64,000 nt of DNA. Source: G963555815 sp965249615 [NCBI: bacterium]. Lineage in GTDB: Bacteria > UBA8248 > JACPRG01. The notes below the pieces were generated by a model. It ran no database searches and had not been told where the DNA came from. It saw only the letters and a list, made by a program, of their open reading frames with translations. The position numbers were made by a program, and so were the translations under genes. Position 1 is the stretch's first letter. Each line of letters opens with the position of its first letter. This document shows, in pieces, positions 39,111 to 48,796 of the stretch. The stretch lies in NCBI GenBank assembly GCA_965249615.1, contig CBDFMI010000005.1, forward strand, positions 635,041 to 699,040, given 5' to 3'.

Positions 39111-39461
39111 TCAGCCAACGTCCAGCATCTCGCCGCTTTTCTTCACAAAGCGAACCTTACGACCATCCTCCAGGACCTTCCGCCCGACTCTGCTCGGCTC
39201 CCCTGTCTTCGGACACACGAGCATGAGATTGGAGATCTGAATCTTGTTTTCTTTCTCAACGATCCCCCCCTGCCGCTGACGCTGAGAGGGGCGGGTGTGG
39301 CGCTTGACCATGTTGGTCTTCTCCACGATGGCAAGCCTTCGCTTAGGGAAGACCTCCAGGACTTTTCCTCGTTTTCCCTTGTCCTTGCCGGCCATCACCT
39401 GGACGATGTCATCCTTTCGGATGTTCATCTTGTGCCGCCCCTTGTCTCTCGAACTGGCCAT
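39111..39461 (-). CDS. rplX: 50S ribosomal protein L24
   Basis: 116 residues with a KOW motif near the start ([19 protein letters not shown]). The ATG at 39461 has GAGGAGG upstream; a second Met at residue 12 (MNIRKDD) is the usual family start, so the first 11 residues are a short extension. L24 initiates 50S assembly. Confidence 0.97.
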   Translation of the reverse strand: MASSRDKGRHKMNIRKDDIVQVMAGKDKGKRGKVLEVFPKRRLAIVEKTNMVKRHTRPSQRQRQGGIVEKENKIQISNLMLVCPKTGEPSRVGRKVLEDGRKVRFVKKSGEMLDVG

Positions 39462-39470
39462 GGGCCCTCC

Positions 39471-39839
39471 TCAGAGCACTTCCGGGGCAAGCGAGATGAT
39501 CTTCATGAAACGCTTTCGGCGTAACTCTCGGGCCACCGGCCCAAAGATGCGGGTCCCGAGAGGTTCACGGTTCTCGTTCACGAGGACCGCCGCGTTTTCG
39601 TCGAAACGGATGTAGGAGCCGTCGTCCCGGCCAATCTCCTTGCGAGTCCGGACCACCACGGCCCGCTTGACCTCCCCCTTCTTGACTGGGCTATTGGGGA
39701 TTGCCTCGCGGATGCTGACGACAACAATGTCTCCCACCCGGGCGTAACGCCGCCGGGTCCCGCCGAGCACCTTGATGCACCTCGCCCTTCGGCCGCCTGA
39801 GTTGTCGGCAATCTCCAGAAAGCTCTGTTGCTGAATCAC
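39471..39839 (-). CDS. rplN: 50S ribosomal protein L14
   Basis: 122 residues; begins [20 protein letters not shown] (GTG start) and has the family signature around [20 protein letters not shown]14 contributes to the intersubunit bridge and binds RsfS. Between rpsQ and rplX. Confidence 0.98.
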   Translation of the reverse strand: MIQQQSFLEIADNSGGRRARCIKVLGGTRRRYARVGDIVVVSIREAIPNSPVKKGEVKRAVVVRTRKEIGRDDGSYIRFDENAAVLVNENREPLGTRIFGPVARELRRKRFMKIISLAPEVL

Positions 39840-39884
39840 CGGGGGCTCCCTTCAAAATGAAGGAGGAGGTTCACTGGCCCCCCC

Positions 39885-40151
39885 TCACTTGGCACGCTCC
39901 ACCACCTCTACCAGACGCCATCTCTTTCGCTTGCTGAGGGGTCGGGTCTCCATGATGCGAACCTTATCCCCAATCTGCAGTTCGTTTTGCTCGTCATGGA
40001 TCATCAGGCGGCTTCTTCGCTTGATGACCCTTTTATACTTGGGATGCTGGACCAACCGATTCACCTGAACCGTGGCCGACTTGTCCATTTGATTGCTCAC
40101 GACCTGTCCAACCCGGACCTTGCGCCGGCTGCGGGGCTGCTGAGAAGGCAT
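39885..40151 (-). CDS. rpsQ: 30S ribosomal protein S17
   Basis: Start set at ATG 40151 (MPSQQPRSRRKVRVGQVVS), one base after the rpmC stop, with GGGGGAGA upstream. A longer upstream frame only overlaps rpmC. 88 residues, OB-fold, with KVRIMETRPLSKRKRWRLVE near the end. Confidence 0.97.
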   Translation of the reverse strand: MPSQQPRSRRKVRVGQVVSNQMDKSATVQVNRLVQHPKYKRVIKRRSRLMIHDEQNELQIGDKVRIMETRPLSKRKRWRLVEVVERAK

Positions 40152-40152
40152 T

Positions 40153-40359
40153 CTAGGTCTCCCCCTCAGCGGCGCGGGCTCGCTCACGGGCCACCGTTTT
40201 AGCCCGGGCCACATCCCTTCTAAGGAGATTGGCCCGCATCGGGTTCTCCACCTGCCCAGTGCTGCGCTGGAACTTGAGGTTGAACAACTCCTCGCGAATC
40301 TCACGCTCCTTGACGGTCAACTCCTGGTCATTCAGCTCACGGAACTCGCTGGCTTTCAT
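40153..40359 (-). CDS. rpmC: 50S ribosomal protein L29
   Basis: 68 residues, all helical: [20 protein letters not shown] and EELFNLKFQRSTGQVENP. It lies at the exit tunnel with L23. The ATG overlaps the rplP TGA (TGATG). Confidence 0.97.
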   Translation of the reverse strand: MKASEFRELNDQELTVKEREIREELFNLKFQRSTGQVENPMRANLLRRDVARAKTVARERARAAEGET

Positions 40360-40778
40360 CAGACCCTCAGCATCTCCTTCCCGAGGAAACGGGTCCTCAC
40401 CGGAAGTTTGTGGCCGGCCAGACGGATAGCCTCCCGGGCCACGACCTCAGACACCCCCTCCATCTCGTAGAGGATCTGCCCCGGGCGCACTACTGCCACC
40501 CAGAATTCCGGCACCCCTTTTCCCTTACCCATGCGGGTCTCGGCCGGCTTCTTCGTGACGGGCTTATGGGGGAAAACCCGAACCCAGATCTTGGCCCCCC
40601 GTTTCACCTGGCGGGTCATGGCGATTCGCGCTGCCTCGATCTGCCGGTCCGTGACCCAGGCGGGCCCAAGGGCCTGGAGACCAAACTCGCCGAAGCTCAG
40701 GCTATTTCCGCGCCGGGCGATGCCCTTCATGCGGCCCCGGTGTTGCTTGCGGTGCTTGACCTTTTTCGGTTGCAGCAT
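40359..40778 (-). CDS. rplP: 50S ribosomal protein L16
   Basis: 139 residues; [19 protein letters not shown] at the start and [19 protein letters not shown] in the middle. Organises the A-site tRNA elbow contact. Between rpsC and rpmC. Confidence 0.98.
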   Translation of the reverse strand: MLQPKKVKHRKQHRGRMKGIARRGNSLSFGEFGLQALGPAWVTDRQIEAARIAMTRQVKRGAKIWVRVFPHKPVTKKPAETRMGKGKGVPEFWVAVVRPGQILYEMEGVSEVVAREAIRLAGHKLPVRTRFLGKEMLRV

Positions 40779-40787
40779 AACGTGGCC

Positions 40788-41438
40788 TTAGTCTTCGCGT
40801 CCGTCGCCGAAGGGACTGAGAACCTCTCCGTTGTAGATCCACACCTTGACGCCGATCATGCCGTAGGTCGTCTTGGCCTCGGCGAAGCCATAATCAATGT
40901 CGGCCCGAAGGGTGTGAAGGGGGACGCGGCCTTCGCGGTACCACTCGGAGCGGGACATTTCAGTTCCCCCCAAGCGACCCCCGCAGGCCACCTTGATCCC
41001 TCGGACTCCAAAGCGCAGGGCGGAGGTGATAGCCCGCTTCATGGCGCGGCGAAAGCCGATTCGACGTATCAACTGAAGGGCGATATTTTCAGCCACAAGC
41101 TGGGCGTTAGCCTCCGCCCTTCTCACTTCTTTGATGTTGATATAGACCTGTTTGCCCGTGAGGGCCTGTAACTCGTTTTTCAGCCGTTCCACCTCGGCCC
41201 CCCGTTTGCCGATGATGACTCCCGGTCGGGCCGCCCAGATATTAATCCGTGCCCGCTGAGCCGTCCGTTCCAACTCAATCTTGGCGATTCCGGCATGGTG
41301 GAGCGGGCCCTTGATGTGCTTTCGGATGAGGATGTCCTCGTGAAGGAGATCAGCGAAACCTTTCTTGGCGAACCAGCTCGAGGACCAGGTCTTGTTAAAA
41401 CCCAGTCGAAAACCTATCGGATGGACCTTCTGACCCAA
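40788..41438 (-). CDS. rpsC: 30S ribosomal protein S3
   Basis: 216 residues with a type II KH domain ([20 protein letters not shown]) and the C-terminal S3 domain (RTTYG-like segment [20 protein letters not shown]). It starts at TTG one base after the rplV stop, with GAGGAGGAA upstream. S3 lines the mRNA entry channel and has helicase activity. Confidence 0.97.
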   Translation of the reverse strand: MGQKVHPIGFRLGFNKTWSSSWFAKKGFADLLHEDILIRKHIKGPLHHAGIAKIELERTAQRARINIWAARPGVIIGKRGAEVERLKNELQALTGKQVYINIKEVRRAEANAQLVAENIALQLIRRIGFRRAMKRAITSALRFGVRGIKVACGGRLGGTEMSRSEWYREGRVPLHTLRADIDYGFAEAKTTYGMIGVKVWIYNGEVLSPFGDGRED

Positions 41439-41439
41439 G

Positions 41440-41784
41440 CTATTCCTCCTCAGGCGATCTCAAGATTACCGTGATGTGGCTCGTTCTTTTCCGGATGGGG
41501 GTTGCCCGCCCCCTCGCACGAGGCAAAAAGCGCTTCAGTGTGGGTCCGCCATCCACATCCAGACGACTCACGCGAAGGGACTCGACCTCGTCCTTGGTCC
41601 CCTTGTCCTCGGCGTTGGTCAGAGCCGAACGGAGCAATTTCATCAGGACCCGGCCGGCCGCCTGAGGGGTCAGATGCAGGAAATGGAGGGCCTCCTCCAC
41701 CGGTTTTCCCCGCAGATGCTGGGCCACGGCACGCACCTTTCGGGGTGAGCCGCGCGCGAATCGAAGCCGGGCACGCACTTCCAC
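41440..41784 (-). CDS. rplV: 50S ribosomal protein L22
   Basis: 114 residues (GTG start). The family signature is seen at the C-terminal hairpin region [20 protein letters not shown]. The beta-hairpin lines the exit tunnel. Between rpsS and rpsC. Confidence 0.97.
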   Translation of the reverse strand: MEVRARLRFARGSPRKVRAVAQHLRGKPVEEALHFLHLTPQAAGRVLMKLLRSALTNAEDKGTKDEVESLRVSRLDVDGGPTLKRFLPRARGRATPIRKRTSHITVILRSPEEE

Positions 41785-41794
41785 TTTCCGCCCC

Positions 41795-42082
41795 TCACTT
41801 CTTCAGTGTGACCGTCCGCTTCACATGGCCCGTGTGGGCCCGGAAGGTCCGGGTGGGGGAAAACTCCCCCAGCTTATGTCCCACCATGTTCTCCGTCACG
41901 TAGACGGGGATGAACTTTCGGCCATTGTGAACGGCCAGGGTATGCCCCACAAACTCGGGCGAGATGGTGGAGTTCCGAGCCCAGGTCCGTAGGACCTGCT
42001 TTTCGCCTCCCGTCTCCATGGCCTCGATCTTCTTGAGGATGGAGGGGGCTACATGGGGGCCCTTCTTGAGTGAACGAGCCAT
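41795..42082 (-). CDS. rpsS: 30S ribosomal protein S19
   Basis: 95 residues: [20 protein letters not shown], then [19 protein letters not shown] and [20 protein letters not shown]. Part of the small-subunit head with S13. Between rplB and rplV. Confidence 0.98.
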   Translation of the reverse strand: MARSLKKGPHVAPSILKKIEAMETGGEKQVLRTWARNSTISPEFVGHTLAVHNGRKFIPVYVTENMVGHKLGEFSPTRTFRAHTGHVKRTVTLKK

Positions 42083-42095
42083 CCTTTATCCTTCC

Positions 42096-42923
42096 TTAAC
42101 GCTTCTTGCGACGCCGAAGAATATAGCGGTCCGAGGGCTTCTTGCGACGTGTCTTATAGCCTTTGGTCGGCTTCCCCCAGGGGGTGCACGGGTGTCGGCC
42201 TCCTGAGGATTTGCCCTCTCCGCCTCCCATGGGGTGGTCGACAGGGTTCATGACCACACCTCGCACCTTCGGCCTTCGCCCGAGATGGCGAGAGCGCCCT
42301 GCCTTGCCGAGGGAGATGTTCTCATGGTCCAGGTTTCCCACCTGTCCCAGAGTCGCTCGACAGGCCAATAGGATGAGACGCATTTCGCCCGACGGCAACT
42401 TGATGTGACCGTAAGCTCCTTCCTTGGCCATGAGCTGGGCCTGGGCCCCAGCGCTTCGGGCCAACTTCCCTCCCCCCCCCGGCCGGAGCTCAATATTGTG
42501 GAGAATGCTCCCCAGGGGAACGGCCGAAAGAGGAAGCGTGTTTCCGGGACGGATATCCGCCTGCGGTCCAGCGGCCACCTTCGCCCCCACGGGGAGACGC
42601 CAAGGGGCCAGGATGTACCTTCGATCTCCGTCCGCATATTTGACGAGGGCCAAACGGGCGGTTCTGTTTGGGTCATACTGGATAGCCTCTATCTCTCCAG
42701 GGACGCCCACTTTGTCCCGCTTGAAATCCACCACCCGATAGCGCCGCTTGTGGCCCCCTCCCCGGCGCCTGACCGTCAGGCGCCCATAATTATTCCGTCC
42801 GCTAGATCTCGTGGACGGGCGAAGAAGGCGCTTCTCAGGGGTCGATTGAGTAATATCCGAGTGCTCCAAGACGCTCTGAAAGCGCCGCCCAGGAGAGGTG
42901 GGCTTGAACTTCTTCACAGCCAT
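42096..42923 (-). CDS. rplB: 50S ribosomal protein L2
   Basis: 275 residues. Start [18 protein letters not shown]; the peptidyl-transferase-proximal segment near the C-terminus reads [20 protein letters not shown] and contains the conserved histidine. Basic tail RRKKR. Between rplW and rpsS. Confidence 0.98.
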   Translation of the reverse strand: MAVKKFKPTSPGRRFQSVLEHSDITQSTPEKRLLRPSTRSSGRNNYGRLTVRRRGGGHKRRYRVVDFKRDKVGVPGEIEAIQYDPNRTARLALVKYADGDRRYILAPWRLPVGAKVAAGPQADIRPGNTLPLSAVPLGSILHNIELRPGGGGKLARSAGAQAQLMAKEGAYGHIKLPSGEMRLILLACRATLGQVGNLDHENISLGKAGRSRHLGRRPKVRGVVMNPVDHPMGGGEGKSSGGRHPCTPWGKPTKGYKTRRKKPSDRYILRRRKKR

Positions 42924-42971
42924 GGATGAAGCCTCCCCTTGGATAGCCCCTGAAAGTCCCCTGAGGGAATA

Positions 42972-43262
42972 TTAGGCATTCTCGAAGAGCTCGATCCGGT
43001 CGCCCGGCTTTAAAGAGACGATGGCCTTCTTCCAGTTGGGCCGCCGTCCCTGACGCTTCCCCACTTGCCTCACTTTGCCAATCTGGTGCATGGTGCGGAC
43101 CTTCAAAACCGTGACCTGGAAGATCGTCTCAACCGCCTGTTTGATCTCTTGCTTGGTGGCATCCTGTCGCACCTGGAAGGCCAGCTGATTGTGGGCCTCG
43201 CTGGCCAGGGTGCTCTTCTCGGTGACGAGAGGGCGCTGGACAACGCTATAGAGGTCCTTCAT
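42972..43262 (-). CDS. rplW: 50S ribosomal protein L23
   Basis: 96 residues: MKDLYSVVQRPLVTEKSTLA and IKQAVETIFQVTVLKVRTM. Docking site for trigger factor and SRP at the exit tunnel. Overlaps rplD by 4 bp. Confidence 0.97.
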   Translation of the reverse strand: MKDLYSVVQRPLVTEKSTLASEAHNQLAFQVRQDATKQEIKQAVETIFQVTVLKVRTMHQIGKVRQVGKRQGRRPNWKKAIVSLKPGDRIELFENA

Positions 43263-43909
43263 GAAGCATCCTCTGCTTTCTTCCCTTTCTGAAAACGTTC
43301 CTGAAGGGCTTCAAGCCCCTCTCGAGAGCAGAGGAGGACCGCATGGTCCATCACATCCAGGACATTGAGACCGACGGCGGGAAGGGATTTAATCCCGGGG
43401 AAGTTTCGGGTGGCCCGGCGAAGGCGCTCATCTGTCTTCCCTGTGACAAAGAGGACCTTGCCTTTCACGCCAAGGCGCTCCAGGAGTCCCGAGACCTCAC
43501 GGCATTTGGCCTCCGGCAAATCCAGGTGGTCAATCACCTTGATCTGTCCCTCCCGAAACTTCAGATTGAGAGCTGAGAGGAGGGCGGCCCGGCGCACCTT
43601 CGTGGGAGGGCGATAGCTGTAGTCCCGCGGTTTCGGCGGGAAGATGACGCCGCCGTGGCGCCACAGGGGGGACTTACGGTCCCCTGCGCGCGCGCGACCC
43701 GTCCCCTTTTGGCGCCAGGGCTTGGCCCCGCTCCCGCTGACCTGCGAGCGGCCCTTGGCCGAGGCTGTCCCGGCCCGGCGGTTCGCCAACTGCATGACCA
43801 CCACCTCATGGATCAGGTATTCCTTCACCTGCCCGTCGAAGAGGTCCTCGTTCAGCGCGATCTCCCCGACCGACTGATTCCCTTGATCTACCACCGAAAG
43901 AACAGGCAC
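43259..43909 (-). CDS. rplD: 50S ribosomal protein L4
   Basis: 216 residues. The tunnel loop shows KGRSQVSGSGAKPWRQKGTG and the core RAALLSALNLKFREGQIKVI. In enterobacteria L4 represses the S10 operon; no such leader is visible here. Between rplC and rplW. Confidence 0.98.
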   Translation of the reverse strand: MPVLSVVDQGNQSVGEIALNEDLFDGQVKEYLIHEVVVMQLANRRAGTASAKGRSQVSGSGAKPWRQKGTGRARAGDRKSPLWRHGGVIFPPKPRDYSYRPPTKVRRAALLSALNLKFREGQIKVIDHLDLPEAKCREVSGLLERLGVKGKVLFVTGKTDERLRRATRNFPGIKSLPAVGLNVLDVMDHAVLLCSREGLEALQERFQKGKKAEDAS

Positions 43910-43921
43910 TTTTCTTATCCT

Positions 43922-44560
43922 TTAGGAGGGCTGTTGCCCTCCACTCTTTCGAATTTCCAAGAGACCCCCCGCCGCCCCCGGGACCGCCCCCTCTATAAGG
44001 AGGAGATTTCGCGTGGGGATCACATCGAAGACCTTGAGGTGGCGAACCGTCTTCCTCTGGTCCCCCATGTGTCCAGGAAGGGGGTGTCCTTTTAAGACCC
44101 GCGAGGGATACGCAGAGGCCCCGATGGAGCCAGGGGACCGGCGAAACGTAGAGCCGTGAGACGCCGGCCCTCCTCGCCAGCCGTGCCGCTTCATACCGCC
44201 CTGAAATCCCTTCCCCTTCGAGGTCCCCGCCACGTCCACGTGGTCCCCCTGGACGAAGATTTCCACATTCACCATTTGGCCCACCTCAAGGTCTGAGGCC
44301 CCCTCGGTCCTGAACTCCCGCAGGTATCGGGTGGGCTCGACCGTTGCCTTGGCGAAGTGTCTCAGCCTGGGCTTGGTCGTCCGTCGAGGCTTCTGGGAGA
44401 GAAAGCCAAGCTGTAGGGCATGATAGCCGTCTCGCTCGGCCGTCTTCTTTTGGACGACGGGGCAGGGCCCCGCCTCCACAACCGTCACGGGCACCATATC
44501 CCCATCTGGCGTGAAGGCCTGGGTCATCCCCAGCTTTCTTCCAAGAAGTCCATGATTCAT
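43922..44560 (-). CDS. rplC: 50S ribosomal protein L3
   Basis: 212 residues; signature near KGKGFQGGMKRHGWRGGPAS and GSIGASAYPSRVLKGHPLPG. Near the peptidyl-transferase centre. It starts 2 bp after the rpsJ stop. Confidence 0.98.
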   Translation of the reverse strand: MNHGLLGRKLGMTQAFTPDGDMVPVTVVEAGPCPVVQKKTAERDGYHALQLGFLSQKPRRTTKPRLRHFAKATVEPTRYLREFRTEGASDLEVGQMVNVEIFVQGDHVDVAGTSKGKGFQGGMKRHGWRGGPASHGSTFRRSPGSIGASAYPSRVLKGHPLPGHMGDQRKTVRHLKVFDVIPTRNLLLIEGAVPGAAGGLLEIRKSGGQQPS

Positions 44561-44562
44561 CT

Positions 44563-44871
44563 TTAGAGTTTGATCTCCACGTCCACGCCCGCCGCCAGCT
44601 CCAGCTTCATCAGGGCATCCACCGTCTGGGCAGTGGGCTCCAGGATATCCAGCAGACGCTTATGCGTCCGGGTCTCAAATTGCTCGCGGGATTTCTTGTC
44701 TATGTGAGGTGAGCGGAGAACGGTGAGCTTATTCGTCACAGTCGGGAGCGGTATGGGCCCGGCGATGCGCGCCCCAGTCCGCTTGACCGTCTCGACGATT
44801 TCCACTACCGATTGGTCCAGGATCCGATGATCATAAGCCCTCAGCCGGATCCGAATCTTCTGGTTCTCCAT
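44563..44871 (-). CDS. rpsJ: 30S ribosomal protein S10 (NusE)
   Basis: 102 residues: [20 protein letters not shown], then [21 protein letters not shown]10 also acts as NusE and can bind the NusG KOW domain, linking ribosome and RNA polymerase. It is 18 bp after the tuf copy, with no obvious S10 promoter between. Confidence 0.98.
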   Translation of the reverse strand: MENQKIRIRLRAYDHRILDQSVVEIVETVKRTGARIAGPIPLPTVTNKLTVLRSPHIDKKSREQFETRTHKRLLDILEPTAQTVDALMKLELAAGVDVEIKL

Positions 44872-44888
44872 GGTCTCCGCTTTCAGTT

Positions 44889-46135
44889 TCTATTCCAGGA
44901 TTTCGCTGATGACGCCTGCTCCGACGGTGTGGCCCCCTTCTCGGATGGCGAACCTGAGCTCTTTCTCCATGGCGATCGGCATGATCAGCTCCACCTCCAT
45001 GCTCACATTGTCCCCAGGCATCACCATCTCCACGCCCTCTGCCAGCTTCGCCACACCCGTCACGTCCGTCGTGCGAAAATAAAACTGCGGGCGATATCCA
45101 TTAAAAAAGGGCGTGTGACGACCGCCCTCCTCCTTCGTTAAAATGTAAGCCTCCGCCTTAAAACGCGTGTGCGGCGTAATCGAACCAGGCACCGATAACA
45201 CCTGGCCACGCTGCACATCCTCACGCTTCAAACCACGCAGCAGCACCCCAACGTTGTCCCCCGCCTGACCCTGGTCCAACAGCTTCCTGAACATCTCCAC
45301 ACCCGTCGCCACCGTCTTCTGCGTCGGACGCAATCCCACCACCTCTACCTCGTTGCCCACCTTCACCACACCACGCTCCACTCGACCCGTTACCACCGTC
45401 CCACGACCAGAAATACTGAACACATCCTCCACAGGCATCAAAAATGGCTTCTCCACATCGCGAACAGGCTCAGGAATATAACTGTCCACCGCCTCCATTA
45501 AATCCACGATGCACTTGGCGTCCGCATGACCCGGGTCCGCCGCCTCCAACGCCCGAAGCGCGCTCCCGCGAATCACCGGAATGTCGTCCCCAGGAAACTC
45601 ATACGCCGTCAATAACTCCCGCACCTCAAGCTCCACCAGGTCCTTCAACTCCTCGTCGTCCACCTGGTCCACCTTGTTCAAAAACACCACGATGTACGGC
45701 ACACCCACCTGACGAGCCAACAACACGTGCTCCCGCGTCTGAGGCATCGGACCATCCGCCGCACTCACCACCAAAATCGCACCATCCATCTGAGCCGTCC
45801 CCGTAATCATGTTCTTCACGTAGTCCGCATGACCAGGACAGTCCACGTGCGCATAGTGACGAGGGCCCGTCTCATACTCCACATGACTCACCGAAATCGT
45901 GATCCCGCGCTCCTTCTCCTCGGGCGCCTTGTTGATCTCGTCATAAGACACATACGTCGCCTGACCCTGCTTGCTTAAAATCATCGTGATCGCCGCCGTT
46001 AGCGTCGTCTTCCCATGCTGAACGTGACCGATCGTCCCTACGTTCACATGGGGCTTCGTCCGCTCAAATCGCGCCTTACTCATGACCCCCCCTAAAACAA
46101 CCTAAAAGGACCTCGCCCGACAATCTCCCCGCGTC
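44889..46135 (-). repeat. long duplicate block containing tuf (copy A)
   Basis: 1247 bp that I could not distinguish from 61444-62690; the offset is a constant 16555, so there are no indels. It covers the whole tuf gene, its 18-bp leader and the last eleven codons (with stop) of fusA. Just outside, two bases differ (TT against CC) and then TTTCAG is shared on the stop-codon side. On the fusA side similarity ends abruptly at 46135. Confidence 0.95.
44890..46083 (-). CDS. tuf: elongation factor Tu (copy in the str cluster)
   Basis: 397 residues, identical to the copy at 61445-62638. EF-Tu delivers aminoacyl-tRNA to the ribosome. Normal GTPase parts are [19 protein letters not shown] and RGITI (switch I Thr). 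The P-loop, however, reads GHVQHGKTT with Q22 where nearly all bacterial EF-Tu proteins have Asp. Codon use is unlike its neighbours over most of the gene (many GTG, GCG, ACG, CGT, TTG, some TTA). It switches to the local C-ending style only in the last 30 or so codons. Located between fusA and rpsJ. Confidence 0.98.
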   Translation of the reverse strand: MSKARFERTKPHVNVGTIGHVQHGKTTLTAAITMILSKQGQATYVSYDEINKAPEEKERGITISVSHVEYETGPRHYAHVDCPGHADYVKNMITGTAQMDGAILVVSAADGPMPQTREHVLLARQVGVPYIVVFLNKVDQVDDEELKDLVELEVRELLTAYEFPGDDIPVIRGSALRALEAADPGHADAKCIVDLMEAVDSYIPEPVRDVEKPFLMPVEDVFSISGRGTVVTGRVERGVVKVGNEVEVVGLRPTQKTVATGVEMFRKLLDQGQAGDNVGVLLRGLKREDVQRGQVLSVPGSITPHTRFKAEAYILTKEEGGRHTPFFNGYRPQFYFRTTDVTGVAKLAEGVEMVMPGDNVSMEVELIMPIAMEKELRFAIREGGHTVGAGVISEILE

Positions 46136-48255
46136 TGGTTGCTCACGGCCATCTCAGACAACCGCCTGCTTAAAATCCGAGGGCCCTCCCTCTTCAGGAT
46201 AATCTCCTCGGCCACCTGGAAGGGCACCTCCTCGTATCCGGCCACCTGCATCGTAAAGTGAGCGCGCCCCTGGGTCTTTGACCGAAGGTCTGTGGCATAT
46301 CCAAACATCTGGGCCAGGGGCAGCCGGGCGCTTATCACCTTTGCCCCTGCTCGGCTGGCCATTTCCTGGATCTTGCCACGCCGGGAGGACAGATCGCCCA
46401 CGATATCCCCCAGATACTCCTCCGGGGCCACTACCTCGACATCCATGATGGGTTCCAGGAGGACCAAGCCTGCCCCCTTGACCGCCCCCTTGAAGGCCAT
46501 GGACCCAGCAATCTTGAAGGCCATATCGGAGGAGTCCACATCGTGATAGGAGCCGTCCAGGGCTGTCGCCTTGATATCGACGAAGGGATAGCCGGCAAGG
46601 ACACCCCGCTGAGCTGCCTCCAGGACCCCCTGGCGGACAGCTGACAGATACTCCTTGGGGATTGCCCCCCCGACGACTTTGCTCTCAAAAACCACCCCGG
46701 CCCCGGGGGCTGGCTCCACCCGAAGGGTGACATCGCCAAACTGGCCGCGTCCTCCTGTCTGGCGCACAAAACGGCCTTGGGCTTGGGAGGTCTCCTTGAT
46801 GGTCTCCCGGTAGGACACCTCGGGCCTGGAGACACGGGCCTTGAGCTGGAATTCTCGAAGGAGTCGATCCACCAAGACCTCCAGGTGAAGCTCTCCCATT
46901 CCAGCGATGACAGTCTGCCCTGTCTCCTCATCCACCATCATCCGAAAGGAAGGGTCCTCCATGGACAGCTTCTTTAGGGAAAGGCCCAACTTGTCATGAT
47001 CGGCTTGGGTCTTGGGTTCAATGGCAACGGATATGACTGGTGTGGGGAATTCGATGGACTCCAAGATGAGCGGCTCGCGCTGGTCGCAAAGGGTGTCTCC
47101 CGTCGAGGTGTGGTCGAGCCCCAGGATGGCGACGATGTCCCCCGCATAGGCCTCCCGCAGTTCCTCCCGCTTGTTGGCGTGCATGCGAAGGAGTCGGCCG
47201 GCCCGCTCCATACGGTCCCGGCTACAGTTGAAGACCTTGTCCCCAGTCTTCAGGACACCCGAGTAGATCCGGGCGAAGACGAGATGACCGACATAGGGGT
47301 CGGCCATGAGCTTAAAAGCCAGGGCCGAGAAAGGGGCATTGTCATCTGCCGCGCGACTGACCCGAGCACTGGATTCAGGAAGTGTGCCCTCGATCGGCGG
47401 AACATCCACAGGGGAGGGAAGATAGTCCACCACCGCGTCCAAGAGCGCCTGGACCCCCTTATTGCGGAAAGAGGTCCCGCAAAGGACCGGGACTCCCTTC
47501 CCCTGCAAGGTCGCCCGCCGAAGGGCCGGGCGGATGAGCTCAGGCCCGATTGGCTGCTCGGAGAGGTACGCTTCGGCAAGCGTATCGTCAAGGTCCGCCA
47601 GGACGTCGATGAGATGCCCCCGGTAGGTCTTGGCCTGGGCTTCCAAGGCACTCGGGATGGGGACCGTTCGAAAGGTGGCCCCTAGGTCCTCCGCATCATA
47701 GACTTGGGCCTCCCACCCGATAAGGTCGATGATGCCCTCGAAGAGGTCCTTCTCTCGCCAGGGAATCTGAATGACGAGGGGTTTCGCGGCAAGGCGGTCT
47801 TGGATCTCCTGCACGCATCGGAAGAAATCCCCCTCTCGCCGGTCCATCTTATTGATGAAGACCAGGCGGGGGACCTTGAACTTCTCGGCCTGGCGCCAGA
47901 CCGTCTCTGATTGGGGTTCCACTCCCTCAACGGCGTCGAATATCACGATTGCTCCGTCCAGAACCCGTAGGCTTCGCTCCACTTCCAGGGTGAAGTCCAC
48001 GTGGCCCGGAGTATCGATCAGGTTGATCTGGTGGTCTTGCCACAGGCACGTCGTGGCCGCTGAGGTGATGGTAATCCCGCGCTCCTGCTCCTGGGCCATC
48101 CAGTCCATGACTGCAGCACCGTCATGGACCTCTCCCATCTTGTAGGTGCGGCCCGTATAGAAGAGGATGCGCTCGGTCGTCGTGGTCTTCCCGGCGTCAA
48201 TGTGGGCCACGATCCCGATATTGCGAACCCGCTCTAGGGGTACAGTCCGGCTCAC
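46102..48255 (-). CDS. fusA: elongation factor G with C-terminal tail
   Basis: EF-G drives translocation. The GTG at 48255 (MSRTVPLERVRNIGIVAHID) is preferred: it has GGAG five bases upstream and matches family starts. An ATG at 48273, overlapping rpsG, would add six residues. This gives 717 residues. GTPase motifs AHIDAGKTTT, DTPGHVDF and NKMD are intact. The family normally ends near EEIILKREG; here about 26 more residues follow (bases 46105-46182), and the last ten (TRGDCRARSF) are encoded inside the block duplicated with tuf. Confidence 0.97.
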   Translation of the reverse strand: MSRTVPLERVRNIGIVAHIDAGKTTTTERILFYTGRTYKMGEVHDGAAVMDWMAQEQERGITITSAATTCLWQDHQINLIDTPGHVDFTLEVERSLRVLDGAIVIFDAVEGVEPQSETVWRQAEKFKVPRLVFINKMDRREGDFFRCVQEIQDRLAAKPLVIQIPWREKDLFEGIIDLIGWEAQVYDAEDLGATFRTVPIPSALEAQAKTYRGHLIDVLADLDDTLAEAYLSEQPIGPELIRPALRRATLQGKGVPVLCGTSFRNKGVQALLDAVVDYLPSPVDVPPIEGTLPESSARVSRAADDNAPFSALAFKLMADPYVGHLVFARIYSGVLKTGDKVFNCSRDRMERAGRLLRMHANKREELREAYAGDIVAILGLDHTSTGDTLCDQREPLILESIEFPTPVISVAIEPKTQADHDKLGLSLKKLSMEDPSFRMMVDEETGQTVIAGMGELHLEVLVDRLLREFQLKARVSRPEVSYRETIKETSQAQGRFVRQTGGRGQFGDVTLRVEPAPGAGVVFESKVVGGAIPKEYLSAVRQGVLEAAQRGVLAGYPFVDIKATALDGSYHDVDSSDMAFKIAGSMAFKGAVKGAGLVLLEPIMDVEVVAPEEYLGDIVGDLSSRRGKIQEMASRAGAKVISARLPLAQMFGYATDLRSKTQGRAHFTMQVAGYEEVPFQVAEEIILKREGPRILSRRLSEMAVSNQTRGDCRARSF

Positions 48256-48266
48256 GGTGTCTCCAC

Positions 48267-48737
48267 TTACCATCGATAGTGAGCAAAGGCCTTATTGGCC
48301 TCTGCCATCTTGTGGGTGTCTTCCTTCTTCTTGACGGAGTTTCCCTGGTTATTAGAAGCGTCTAGGAGTTCCGCCGCTAGACGGTCTTGCATACTCCGCT
48401 CGTTACGGGATCGGGCGTGGCTAACGATCCAACGAATGCCCAATGCGGTCCGCCGATCAGGCCTCACGTCGAGGGGGATCTGGTATGTGGCCCCCCCCAC
48501 CCGCCGCGAGCGGACCTCCAGCACCGGCTTTACGTTATCAACCGCCCGCTTGAAGATCTTGACGGGGTCTTCCTTGGTCTTCTCCTGGATGATATCCAGG
48601 GCCTGATAGAAGATCTTCTCGGCCACAGACTTCTTCCCTGCGAGCATAATGCCGTTGATGAACCTGGTGATGAGCCGGTCCCCATACTTTGGGTCACCCA
48701 TCACAGAACGCTTTCCGGCCAGGCTGCGGCGAGGCAT
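48267..48737 (-). CDS. rpsG: 30S ribosomal protein S7
   Basis: 156 residues; starts [20 protein letters not shown] and has [20 protein letters not shown]. It nucleates the small-subunit head. Between rpsL and fusA, the usual str order. Confidence 0.98.
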   Translation of the reverse strand: MPRRSLAGKRSVMGDPKYGDRLITRFINGIMLAGKKSVAEKIFYQALDIIQEKTKEDPVKIFKRAVDNVKPVLEVRSRRVGGATYQIPLDVRPDRRTALGIRWIVSHARSRNERSMQDRLAAELLDASNNQGNSVKKKEDTHKMAEANKAFAHYRW

Positions 48738-48796
48738 CCTCGCTGTCTCCTTTATTCACTCCCGGGTGAAGGGCCCGCCTCTGCCACACGGCGAGG

